Below, piece by piece: positions 1 through 7,213 of a stretch of 32,101 nt of DNA. The DNA is from Pseudomonadota bacterium (GTDB lineage Bacteria; Pseudomonadota; Alphaproteobacteria; Rhodospirillales; Magnetospirillaceae), in the NCBI GenBank assembly GCA_021782815.1, contig JAJXUO010000036.1:1-32101 (forward strand), given 5' to 3'. A program made the translations under genes and the position numbers. The first letter of the stretch is position 1. Each line of letters opens with the position of its first letter. The notes under the pieces were generated by a model that worked only from the letters and a program-made list of their open reading frames with translations, was not told where the DNA came from and searched no databases.

Positions 1-129
1 AACCGATCACTGCACCCTCATACGCCGGGCGGGTTTCTCCGAAACCCTTGGCTTCGCGCCATCAGGCGCGCGTCGCCTTGCTCCTAACCGGCGTCGCGAT
101 GAGTCAAACTCATCGCGACTTGGTCTTAA
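1..129 (+). repeat. Structured dispersed repeat, copy A (truncated by the window start)
   Basis: This is the right part of the roughly 150-bp repeat described fully at 7064-7213. The window begins inside hairpin 1, so only its right arm CCGATCAC is present. Hairpin 2 (GGGTTTC, TCC loop, GAAACCC), hairpin 3 (GCGCC, ATCA, GGCGC) and hairpin 4 (12-bp arms GTCGCGATGAGT and ACTCATCGCGAC around CAA) are intact. The end reads CTTGGTCTTAAT, against CTTGGTATTA in other copies. The terminal TTA is the stop codon of the leftward gene next to it. Confidence 0.9.
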
Positions 130-719
130 TCGGCGCTGTTTTTTTCTTCCCCGGCCTCGGGCAGGCGGTGGCGGCGGATCAAACCGGTCTGCATCAGCAT
201 GAAGAGAAAGGTGACGATCAGGCTTCCCGGCACTTTCCACAGCACCCATTGTTCGGTGGTGAGCAGGCGGCGAATGATCTCGTTGGCCACGGCCATCACC
301 AGAAAAAAGGCCACGAAGCGCACGGTCAGGCGGCGCCAGCCCACCTCGTCCAGCGGCAGGGCCTCGCCCATCACCGCCGCCAGGAGCGGCTTTTTCAAGG
401 CCAGCCCCCCGGCCAGAACGGCGGCGAACAGGCCGTAGATGATGGTGGGCTTCATCTTGATGAAGGCATCGTCGTGCAGCCACAGGGTCAGGCCGCCGAA
501 CACCGTGACGATCACCGCCGTGGCCAGCGGCACCAGGGCCAGCTTGCGGGTGTAAACATAGTTCAGCACCAGGGCGGCCAGGGTGGCGGCGATGAGCGCG
601 GCGGTGGCGGGCAGCAGGCCGCGCAGCTTGAACACCAGGAAGAACAGCGCCAGCGGCGCGAAATCGGTCACCGGCTTGACCCAGGACGGCACGGGACGGG
701 AGGAGGACGGCGCGGACAT
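126..719 (-). CDS. yciB: YciB/IspZ-family inner-membrane protein (septation protein A)
   Basis: The 197-residue product is almost entirely hydrophobic, with about five or six membrane segments. It carries the YciB signatures: a KMKPTIIYGLFA segment near residue 95 and the NEIIRRLLTTEQWVLWK stretch near residue 150. The family usually has 180-200 residues and acts in cell-envelope and division homeostasis at the inner membrane; its biochemical activity is not known. I chose the ATG at 719, preceded by AAGGAT at good spacing. An upstream in-frame ATG at 782 would add 21 residues unlike the family. The TAA stop (126-128) lies in the end of repeat copy A, so the repeat abuts or supplies the stop codon. 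The MFS gene at 857 is divergent, with 137 bp between. Confidence 0.85.
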   Translation of the reverse strand: MSAPSSSRPVPSWVKPVTDFAPLALFFLVFKLRGLLPATAALIAATLAALVLNYVYTRKLALVPLATAVIVTVFGGLTLWLHDDAFIKMKPTIIYGLFAAVLAGGLALKKPLLAAVMGEALPLDEVGWRRLTVRFVAFFLVMAVANEIIRRLLTTEQWVLWKVPGSLIVTFLFMLMQTGLIRRHRLPEAGEEKNSAD

Positions 720-856
720 GAAATCCTTGGGCTGACAAGAGGAGGAAGACCCGAGCATGCCCCATCGGGCGGCGGATTCCAAGCCAAGCGGAAGCGGATG
801 ACAGAACGGCCGCGCCGTTTTACCCTGCCCGCCTCCCCGCCTTTGCCGGAGCCGCC

Positions 857-2089
857 ATGCCGTTCCTGTTCCGCCGCCGTTTCCTGCCCCTGTTCGTGGC
901 CCAGTTCGTCGGCGCGCTGAGCGACACCCTGTTCAAGAACGCCCTGGCGGTGCTGATCATCTACCGCCTGCCCGGCGCCCTGGGCCTGGCCCCGACGGTG
1001 CTGGTCAGCCTGGCGGCGGGGCTGTTCATCCTGCCGTTCGTGCTGTTTTCCGCCGCCGCCGGAGCCTGGGCCGACCGCCACGAGAAAAGCGCCCTGATCC
1101 GCCGCATCAAAACCGCCGAGATCGCCGTGGCCGCCGCCGCCGCCCTGGCCCTGGCCCTGAAAAGCCCGCTGGCATTGCTGGCGGTGCTGGCGCTGTTCGG
1201 CTGCCTGGCCACCGCCTTCGGGCCGCTGAAATACGCCATCCTGCCCGATTATCTCTCGCCGTCCGAGCTTTTGGCCGGCAATGCCTGGGTGGAGGCCGGC
1301 ACCTTCGTGGCCATTCTGCTGGGGATGATCGGCGGCAGCCTGCTGATCCTGGCGCCGCACGGCGCGCTGCTTACCGGCGCCGCCCTGCTGGCCCTGGCCC
1401 TCACCGGTTTTCTCGCCAGCCGCGCCCTGCCCCTGGCGCCGCCGCAGCCGCACGAGACGACAGGCGGCATCCGCGCCCTGCTCGCCACCCGCCCGGCCCT
1501 GCTGCGCCCCATTCTGGGGATTTCCTGGTTCTGGTTCCTGGGCGCCACCCTGCTCACCCAGATGCCGGCCTATGCCCGCACCGTTCTCGGGGCCGATCAG
1601 CAGGTGGTGACCGTGATGCTGTGCCTGTTCACCCTGGGCGTGGCGGCGGGGGCCGTGCTCTGCGCCCGCCTGCGCCGCCGCTTGCGCCCCACCGCCCTGC
1701 TGACCCTGGGCGGCCTGGGACTGGCGCTGTTTTCCGCCGATCTGGCCTGGGCCAGCCCGGCCGCCGCCCCGGCGGGGGCGCCGCTTTTGGGCGCCGCCGC
1801 CTTCCTGGCCCGCCCCGGCCATTGGCGCCTGCTGGCCGATCTGACCCTGATCGCCCTGTCGGGCGGTCTTTTCGTGGTGCCGCTTTACACCCGCCTGCAA
1901 CGGGAAAAGGCGGGCCGGGCCCGCGCCGTCGCCGCCAACAATATCGCCAACGCCCTGTTCATGGTGGCCTCGTCGCTGGCCGGAGCCGCCCTGCTGGCGC
2001 GGGGCCTGGCCCTGCCCCTTTTGTTCGCGGGACAGGGCCTGCCCACTCTGGCCTTGCTGCCGTGGCTGCGGGACGCCGGAGAGGACTAA
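857..2089 (+). CDS. MFS transporter, LplT-like
   Basis: This 410-residue protein of about 12 membrane segments opens with RRFLPLFVAQFVGALSDTLF and continues with FKNALAVLI. That is close to the N-terminus of LplT lysophospholipid flippases and of the MFS part of the large MFS/acyltransferase/acyl-ACP ligase fusions. The cytoplasmic loop after TM2 has a GAWADRHEK motif (MFS motif A). Characterised relatives move lysophospholipids inward across the inner membrane for re-acylation. Here the transporter stands alone, and no acyltransferase or Aas gene is near, so the substrate is inferred only from family resemblance. The ATG follows a weak GCCGGAGCC. The stop is one base from the stop of the convergent znuA gene, with no obvious terminator between. 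Confidence 0.75.
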   Translation: MPFLFRRRFLPLFVAQFVGALSDTLFKNALAVLIIYRLPGALGLAPTVLVSLAAGLFILPFVLFSAAAGAWADRHEKSALIRRIKTAEIAVAAAAALALALKSPLALLAVLALFGCLATAFGPLKYAILPDYLSPSELLAGNAWVEAGTFVAILLGMIGGSLLILAPHGALLTGAALLALALTGFLASRALPLAPPQPHETTGGIRALLATRPALLRPILGISWFWFLGATLLTQMPAYARTVLGADQQVVTVMLCLFTLGVAAGAVLCARLRRRLRPTALLTLGGLGLALFSADLAWASPAAAPAGAPLLGAAAFLARPGHWRLLADLTLIALSGGLFVVPLYTRLQREKAGRARAVAANNIANALFMVASSLAGAALLARGLALPLLFAGQGLPTLALLPWLRDAGED

Positions 2090-2090
2090 A

Positions 2091-2996
2091 CTATTTCCCC
2101 AGCATGCCTGCCTTCAGAGTCAGCACGTTGTAGCGGAACATGGCCGCATAGCTGGCGGCCGGGCCGTCGGGGTTGGACAGCGCCTCGGGATAAAGCGCGC
2201 CGCCCAGTTTGGCGTGACCCTCCTTGGCGATCTCTTCCACCAGGCGGGGATCGGTCTGGTTCTCGATGAACACCGCCTTCACCTTTTCGGCGCGGATCTG
2301 GGTGATCAGGGCCGCCACCTGGGCCGGCGAGGGCTGGGCGTCGGTGGAAACGCCCTGCGGCGCCAGGAAGGTCACGCCGTAGGCCCGGCCGAAATAGGAA
2401 AAGGCGTCGTGGCTGGTGATGACCTTGCGGCGGTCCGGCGGCACCGCCGCCAGTTCCTGGCGGGCCCAGGCGTCGAGGCCTTTCAACTGGGCGATATAGC
2501 GATCGCCGCTGGCCTTGAGGTCGGCGGCGTCGGCCGGATCGGCCTTGATCAGGGCCCGCTCGATATTGGCGGCGTAGAGCGCGGCGTTGGCGGCGCTGTT
2601 CCAGGCATGGGGATCGGTGATGATCCGGCCCTTGCTGGGGCCGTCGTCCCCGTCCACCATGGTGCGCGGGGCCACGCCGGTCGAGGCCACCACCACCGGC
2701 CCCTTGTAGCCCGAGGCCGAGATCAGCCGATCGATCCAGCCTTCCAGGCCGAGGCCGCTTTCCACCACCAGATCGGCATGGGCCAGGGCGTTGGCGTCGG
2801 CCGGACTGGGTTCATAGACATGGGGATCGCCATTGGGGCCCACCAGGCTTTTCACCCGCACATGGTCGCCGCCCACCTGGCCGACCATATCGGCCAGAAC
2901 GGTGAAGCTGGCCACCACCCGCAGAGTTTTCGCCGCCGCCGGTTGCATCAGGCAAAGCAGCAGCGTGGCGGCCAATGCCGCGGACTTTTTCCACAT
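2091..2996 (-). CDS. znuA: Zinc ABC transporter substrate-binding protein (ZnuA/AztC-like)
   Basis: The 301-residue cluster A-I binding protein captures the metal in the periplasm and delivers it to the permease. A signal peptide covers residues 1-22, ending PAAA-K. Expected ligand regions are present: GPNGDPHVYEPSPAD, DPHAWNS and SHDAFSYFGRAYG each hold the usual histidine. The fourth position, usually Asp in a LYxDxLS motif, reads LYPEALS, so Glu may replace it. The acidic or His-rich loop of classical ZnuA is missing; a short GDDGPSKG segment is there instead. AAAGGAGAG stands 4-5 bases upstream of the ATG. The gene lies downstream of the permease, but 204 bp holding repeat copy F separate them. 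Zinc rather than manganese is inferred from the Zur box upstream of the operon. Confidence 0.85.
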   Translation of the reverse strand: MWKKSAALAATLLLCLMQPAAAKTLRVVASFTVLADMVGQVGGDHVRVKSLVGPNGDPHVYEPSPADANALAHADLVVESGLGLEGWIDRLISASGYKGPVVVASTGVAPRTMVDGDDGPSKGRIITDPHAWNSAANAALYAANIERALIKADPADAADLKASGDRYIAQLKGLDAWARQELAAVPPDRRKVITSHDAFSYFGRAYGVTFLAPQGVSTDAQPSPAQVAALITQIRAEKVKAVFIENQTDPRLVEEIAKEGHAKLGGALYPEALSNPDGPAASYAAMFRYNVLTLKAGMLGK

Positions 2997-3018
2997 CCGA
3001 CTCTCCTTTATGCTCCAT

Positions 3019-3198
3019 CCCGGTGATCGAAACCGATCACCGGGTGCCCCTCACGCGCCGGGCGCGGCTTCCAGCCGCTTGGCTTTCCTCCGCTTTCCTC
3101 CTGCGCTGACGCTCCGTCGTCGCTGCGGGGCCCTCAATGGGCCAGCCGCCTCCTGATGAGGCAACCTCATCAGGAGGCGGAAAGCTACCGGCGACTTG
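3019..3198 (+). repeat. Structured dispersed repeat, diverged copy F
   Basis: This element fills the gap between the permease and binding-protein genes. It has the plan of the main family with mostly different arm sequences. Hairpin 1 (3019-3044) has 11-bp arms around AAAC, built on GGTGATCG/CGATCACC. Then comes the linker CCCTCACGCGCCGGGCG. Hairpin 2 (3064-3078) is GCGGCT-TCC-AGCCGC, followed by CTTGGC. Hairpin 3 (3129-3143) is GGCCC-TCAAT-GGGCC. Hairpin 4 (3146-3180) has perfect 16-bp arms around CAA. The TCC and CAA loops and the GATGAG/CTCATC part of hairpin 4 match the main family. The right end GCGACTTG stops two bases before the permease stop codon. A C+T-rich stretch between hairpins 2 and 3 differs from the main family but resembles the element at 23309. 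Confidence 0.85.
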
Positions 3199-3200
3199 TC

Positions 3201-4079
3201 CTACCGACGGCGATGACGCCCCGGCCACAGCGTGGCGATCAGCCCGCCATAGCGGCCGAACACGAAGGACGCGACATAAAGCAGCCCGGCGAACAGCACG
3301 ATGGCCGGGCCGGACGGCAGATTGCGGTGGAAGGAAATCACCAGCCCGGCATAGCCCGACACAAAGGCGAAGGCCACCGACAGCAGCGCCAGCGACCACA
3401 CCTCGCGCACCCAGAACCGGCTGGCGATGGCCGGCAGCATCATCAGCCCCACCGCCATCAGGGTGCCCAGGGCCTGGAACCCCGCCACCAGATTGAGCAC
3501 CACCAGCACCAGGAACAGCATATGGATGCGGCTGCCGCCGCCGCCCACCGCCCGCAGGAAACCGGGATCGAAACATTCCACCACCAGCAGACGGTAGACC
3601 AGGGCGAAGGCCAGCAGGGTGGCCGAACTGATGCCGGCCACCAGCAGCAGCGAGGCGTTGTCCACCGCCAGGATCGAGCCGAACAGCACATGCATGAGAT
3701 CGACATTGCTGCCGCGGGTGGAAACGATCAGCACCCCGGCGGCCAGCGAGATCAGATAGAAGGCGGCGAAGCTGGCGTCCTCGCGCTGTTTGGAGACGCG
3801 GGCCACCACCCCCGAAAGCAGCGCCACCAGCAGACCGGCCACGAAACCGCCCAGGCTCATGGCCGGCAGCGACAGCCCGGCCAGCAGGAAGCCCACCGCC
3901 GCCCCCGGCATGATGGCGTGCGACAGGGCATCCCCCACCAGGCTCATGCGGCGCAGAATGAGGAATACCCCCATGGGACCGCTGCCCAGGGCCAGGGCCA
4001 GGCAGGCCACCAGGGCGCGGCGCATGAATTCGAAATCGCTGAAGGGGGCGATGAGCAGGGCGTGCAGCATGGGGATCAT
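3201..4079 (-). CDS. znuB: Zinc ABC transporter permease (ZnuB-like)
   Basis: This 292-residue protein of the ABC-3 metal permease family has eight or nine hydrophobic segments and would form the inner-membrane channel for zinc. Family marks include FEFMRRALVACLALALGSGP near the start, LRRMSLVGDALSHAIMPGAA (residues 43-62, where the ATPase docks), and GFQALGTLMAVGLMMLPAI near residue 205. The ATG at 4079 overlaps the TGA of the ATPase gene (ATGA), which indicates translational coupling; longer readings upstream would run into the ATPase gene. The C-terminus is basic (PGRHRRR). The TAG stop at 3201-3203 lies directly beside the end of repeat copy F. The gene is third in the leftward operon from the Zur box. 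Confidence 0.88.
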   Translation of the reverse strand: MIPMLHALLIAPFSDFEFMRRALVACLALALGSGPMGVFLILRRMSLVGDALSHAIMPGAAVGFLLAGLSLPAMSLGGFVAGLLVALLSGVVARVSKQREDASFAAFYLISLAAGVLIVSTRGSNVDLMHVLFGSILAVDNASLLLVAGISSATLLAFALVYRLLVVECFDPGFLRAVGGGGSRIHMLFLVLVVLNLVAGFQALGTLMAVGLMMLPAIASRFWVREVWSLALLSVAFAFVSGYAGLVISFHRNLPSGPAIVLFAGLLYVASFVFGRYGGLIATLWPGRHRRR

Positions 4080-4816
4080 TCTCCGCCCTCCGGGCACAGC
4101 GGCGCCTGTTCGTCCCAGCTGTCGCAGGCGGCGCGGGCCGCCGCCAGATTGTCCTCGGTCAGCACCGCCCCGGTTTCGCCCCAGGCGATCAGCTCGCGGG
4201 CCAGCAGCAGGCTGTGCGGGAAATGGCGGCGCACCTGATCGAAATCGTGCAGCACGGCGATCAGGGTGCGGCCCTCGGCCCGCCAGGCGCGCATCAGGCC
4301 CAGAAGATCGTGGGTGGTGCGGGCATCGACGGCGGCGAAGGGCTCGTCCAGCAGGATCACCGGGCAATCCTGCAACAGCAGCCGGGCGAACAGCATGCGC
4401 TGGCGCTGGCCCACGCTCAAGGCGGCGATCTGGCGGCGGGCGAAGCCCTCCAGCCCCACCTTGTCGAGCGCCGCCTCGGCCGCCGCCACCATGGCCCGGC
4501 TGACGGCGCCGAAAGCGCCGATGCGCCGCCAGAAGCCCAGCAGCACCGCATCCTGCACGGTCATGGGAAAATCGGCGTCGATCTCGGCCTGTTGCGGCAG
4601 ATAGGCCATGTCGCGCCGCGTCATCCCCTCCAGGCGGATAGCGCCGCCCAGGGGCCGCAGCAGCCCCATCACCCCCTTCAGCAGGGTGCTCTTGCCGGCG
4701 CCGTTGGGGCCGACGATGGCGGTGGCCGTGCCGCCGGTGAAAACGCCGCTAAGATGATGCACCGCCGGATGGCGCTCGTACCCCAGGGTGACGTCGGCCA
4801 GACGGATCAGGCTCAC
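4076..4816 (-). CDS. znuC: Zinc ABC transporter ATP-binding protein (ZnuC-like)
   Basis: The 246-residue ATPase powers zinc uptake at the cytoplasmic face. It has Walker A GPNGAGKST, a Q-loop in YLPQQAEID, the signature LSVGQRQRM, Walker B VILLDEPF and the switch histidine in VLHDF. The C-terminal CDSWDEQAPLCPEGGE is short with two cysteines, and there is no His-rich tail of the gammaproteobacterial type. I chose GTG at 4816 because it forms a GTGA overlap with the stop of the small upstream gene. The upstream ATG at 4861 lies well inside that gene. The 3' end overlaps the permease start (ATGA), so all three are probably translationally coupled. Confidence 0.9.
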   Translation of the reverse strand: MSLIRLADVTLGYERHPAVHHLSGVFTGGTATAIVGPNGAGKSTLLKGVMGLLRPLGGAIRLEGMTRRDMAYLPQQAEIDADFPMTVQDAVLLGFWRRIGAFGAVSRAMVAAAEAALDKVGLEGFARRQIAALSVGQRQRMLFARLLLQDCPVILLDEPFAAVDARTTHDLLGLMRAWRAEGRTLIAVLHDFDQVRRHFPHSLLLARELIAWGETGAVLTEDNLAAARAACDSWDEQAPLCPEGGE

Positions 4817-4968
4817 GGCGCGCTCCCCAGCCAGCCCATGGCCCAGCCCACCGCCAGCCACAGCACGGCGATGGCGGCCAAAGCCACCGCCACGCGGGCG
4901 CCGGCCGACCAGCCCAGGGGCGACAGGCCGACGGACACAGGGGGCGGGGAAGAGGGTGAGGACGGCAT
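4813..4968 (-). CDS. Small single-pass membrane protein heading the zinc operon
   Basis: This 51-residue protein has a Ser/Pro-rich N-terminus (about 20 residues) and one hydrophobic segment, roughly residues 24-47 (VAVALAAIAVLWLAVGWAMG). I chose the ATG at 4968 because AGGAG stands six bases upstream. A longer reading from 5022 would begin beside the Zur box and adds an Arg-rich stretch with no ribosome site. Its stop overlaps the GTG start of the ATPase gene, so it is very likely translated with the transporter. It is the first gene after the Zur box and should respond to zinc starvation. I do not recognise the family. It could be an accessory subunit of the transporter or a translational leader. 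Its function is unknown. Confidence 0.65.
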   Translation of the reverse strand: MPSSPSSPPPVSVGLSPLGWSAGARVAVALAAIAVLWLAVGWAMGWLGSAP

Positions 4969-5020
4969 GGGATCTCCTGGCAATGCGGGACGCAGAGTAC
5001 GACGGCGCCGCGCCCTTTGC

Positions 5021-5039
5021 AATGTTATATCATAACATT
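5021..5039. promoter_or_regulatory. Zur box (zinc-responsive operator)
   Basis: AATGTTATATCATAACATT has 8-bp arms AATGTTAT and ATAACATT around three bases and closely matches the proteobacterial Zur operator (consensus AATGTTATANTATAACATT). It lies 53 bp upstream of the small membrane-protein gene of the leftward zinc operon and 49 bp upstream of the rightward TPR gene. With zinc bound, Zur would occupy it and shut off the transporter. It may also affect the TPR gene, which shares this short region. It is an AT-rich island in GC-rich surroundings. Confidence 0.88.
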
Positions 5040-5087
5040 TTTTGCGCCCGCCGCATCGAAACCATTCGGAAACAAAAGCGTGGCAGA

Positions 5088-7139
5088 ATGACGGCCGACG
5101 CTTTTCAGACCGGCCATGCCATGACCTCGCCCGCCCCGCTGTTTTCCCAGGCCCTCGCCCACCACCAGTCCGGCCGTCTGGCCGAGGCCAAGGCCCTCTA
5201 TCAGGCGGCCCTGGCCCTGGATCCCGGCCATGCCGACAGCCTGCATCTGCTCGGCGTGATCGCCTGCCAGGAACGGGAGCCCGAGGCCGCCGTGGCCCTG
5301 ATCGGCCGGGCCATCGCCCAAAAGGGCGGGGTGGCGGCCTATCACTCCAATCTGGGCTCGGCCCTGCTGGATCTCGACCGCGCCGAGGAGGCCGAGGCCG
5401 CCTTCCGCACCGCCCTGGATCTGCAGCCGGCCTATGCCGAGGCCTGGTGCAATCTGGCGGCGGCGCTGCTGGAGCTGCGCCGTTTCGCCGACGCCGAGGC
5501 CGCCGCCCGCCGCGCCCTGGCCCTGGCCCCCGCTCACCCCGAGGCCCATCTCAATCTCGGCATGGCCGAAATGCGCCTGAAGCGGCTGGAGGCGGCCGCC
5601 GCCAGCTTCCGCGCCGCCTTGGCGCTGGCCCCGCGCATGGCCAAGGCGCACCGCAATCTGGGGGTGGTGCTGAAGGAGCTGAACCAGTTCGACGCGGCGC
5701 TGCTCTGCTATGGCCGCGCCCTGCTGCTGGAGCCCGACAGCCCCGACACCCACCTCAATCTCGGTAATCTGCTGCTGGCCCTGCGCCGCTACGAAGAGGC
5801 CCTGGGCGCCGCCGAGGAAACCCTGCGCCTGAAGCCGGACTCGGCTCTGGCCTATCTCTGCCTGGGCAACGCTCTCGACGCCCTGGGCCGCCACGACGAG
5901 GCCCTGGCCGCCCACGATCAGGCCCTGGCCCGCACCCCCGCCTTCGCCGAGGCCCTGTCCAACAAGGGCAATGTGCTGAAGGAGCTGGCCCGTTTCGACG
6001 AGGCCGAGGCCGCCTGCCGCGCCGCCATCGCCCTGAAGCCCCATTACGCCCAGGCCCATTCCAACCTCGGCAACGTCTTCAAGGAGCAGAACCGCCTGGA
6101 CGAGGCCCTGGCCTGTTACGACCGCGCCCTGGAGCTGGACCCCGACTACGCCCAGGGCCATCTCAACCGCGGCATCACCCGCCTGCTGCGCGGCGAGGAG
6201 GCCCTGGGCTGGCCCGATTACGACTGGCGCTGGCGGTTAAGCGACTGGCCCGACCGCGACCGCCTGCACACCCGGCCCTTATGGCGGGGCGAGCCCGGCG
6301 AAGGCCGCAGCATCCTGGTGTTTCCCGAACAGGGCCTGGGCGACCAGATCAATTATTGCCGCCATGTGCCGCAGCTGGCCGCCCTGGGCTGGCGGGTGGT
6401 GCTGGACTGCGCCCCGGCGCTGGCCGGGCTGCTGTCCGGGCTCGACGGCGTCAGCCTGCCGCCGCCAGGCCAGCCGCTGCCCGACACCGATGTCCAGTGC
6501 CCGATGTTGAGCCTGCCGCGCTTCCTGCCCGCCACCAACGTCCCCTATCTGACCGCCGATCCCGACCGCGCCGCCGCCTGGCGGGACCGCCTGGCGGCGC
6601 TGCCCGGCCATAAAATCGGCCTGGTATGGCGCGGCAATCCGGCCATGCGCCGCGACCGCAACCGCTCGCTGCCGGCGCAGGCCTTCGCGGCGCTGGCCGC
6701 CCTGCCCGGCCTGACCCCGGTGATCCTGCAAAAAGACGCCCGCCCCGAGGAACTGGCCGCCCTGGCCCTGCCCCCCGAGGCCCTGGTGGCCGGACCCGCG
6801 TTGCATGATTTCGCCGACACCGCCGCCCTCATCGCCGCCCTTGATCTGGTGGTGACGGTGGATACCTCGGTCTGTCATCTGGCCGGAGCCCTGGGCCGCC
6901 CGGTCTGGACCCTGATCGAATTCGCCCCCGACTGGCGCTGGCGGCTGGGGAGCGAGCGCACGCCGCTTTACCCCAGCATGACCCTGTTCCGCCAGCCCGC
7001 CCCCCGGCAGTGGGCGCCGGTCCTGGCCACGGTGCGGCAGCGCCTTGAACGCCTGAGAGGCCTTATACCGAGTTGCAGTGATCGGAACCGATCACCACCC
7101 CTCATGCGCCGGGCGGGTTTCTCCGAAACCCTTGGCTAA
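5088..7139 (+). CDS. TPR protein with a glycosyltransferase-like C-terminal domain
   Basis: The 683-residue protein starts with about ten 34-residue TPR units (roughly residues 12-375), each with the W/L-G-Y-A-P pattern (for example NLGNVFKEQNRLDEALACYD). A domain from about residue 405 to 655 resembles heptosyltransferase-like (GT9-type) domains of TPR proteins: FPEQGLGDQINYCRHVP, IGLVWRGNPAMRRDRNRSLP and VTVDTSVCHLAGALGRPVWTL. Such proteins are thought to glycosylate proteins or surface polymers; the substrate is unknown. The ATG at 5088 is likely, with 5121 also possible. A reading from 4788 would overlap the zinc operon head-on and its Zur box. From about residue 759 of that longer frame (nucleotide 7064) the code lies in repeat copy B, so the last 24-25 residues (IPSCSDRNRSPPLMRRAGFS and on) come from the repeat. 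Confidence 0.8.
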   Translation: MTADAFQTGHAMTSPAPLFSQALAHHQSGRLAEAKALYQAALALDPGHADSLHLLGVIACQEREPEAAVALIGRAIAQKGGVAAYHSNLGSALLDLDRAEEAEAAFRTALDLQPAYAEAWCNLAAALLELRRFADAEAAARRALALAPAHPEAHLNLGMAEMRLKRLEAAAASFRAALALAPRMAKAHRNLGVVLKELNQFDAALLCYGRALLLEPDSPDTHLNLGNLLLALRRYEEALGAAEETLRLKPDSALAYLCLGNALDALGRHDEALAAHDQALARTPAFAEALSNKGNVLKELARFDEAEAACRAAIALKPHYAQAHSNLGNVFKEQNRLDEALACYDRALELDPDYAQGHLNRGITRLLRGEEALGWPDYDWRWRLSDWPDRDRLHTRPLWRGEPGEGRSILVFPEQGLGDQINYCRHVPQLAALGWRVVLDCAPALAGLLSGLDGVSLPPPGQPLPDTDVQCPMLSLPRFLPATNVPYLTADPDRAAAWRDRLAALPGHKIGLVWRGNPAMRRDRNRSLPAQAFAALAALPGLTPVILQKDARPEELAALALPPEALVAGPALHDFADTAALIAALDLVVTVDTSVCHLAGALGRPVWTLIEFAPDWRWRLGSERTPLYPSMTLFRQPAPRQWAPVLATVRQRLERLRGLIPSCSDRNRSPPLMRRAGFSETLG

Positions 7140-7213
7140 CGCGCCATCAGGCGCGCGTCGCCTTGCTCCTAACCGGCGTCGCGATGAGTCAAACTCATCG
7201 CGACTTGGTATTA
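7064..7213 (+). repeat. Structured dispersed repeat, copy B (complete reference copy)
   Basis: This is a complete 150-bp copy. The left end TATACCGAGTTGCAGTGA and the reverse complement of the right end TAATACCAAGTCGCGATGA form an imperfect terminal inverted repeat. Hairpin 1: GTGATCGG-AA-CCGATCAC (7078-7095). Linker: CCCCTCATGCGCCGGGC. Hairpin 2: GGGTTTC-TCC-GAAACCC (7115-7131), followed by CTTGGC. Hairpin 3: GCGCC-ATCA-GGCGC (7141-7154). Next is the strongly conserved linker GCGTCGCCTTGCTCCTAACC. Hairpin 4 has 12-bp arms around CAA (7178-7204). On the left it runs into the TPR reading frame. On the right its last three bases are the stop codon of the leftward phnA gene. Confidence 0.93.

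Noticed and set aside
4788-5087. Longer start for the TPR protein
   Set aside because: The extra 100 codons overlap the zinc operon head-on, cross the Zur box and have no TPR or signal character.
7064-7213. Exact target-site duplications around the repeat copies
   Set aside because: A TA duplication is possible at some ends, but the terminal bases are themselves TA-rich and the flanks do not match consistently, so I could not assign one.
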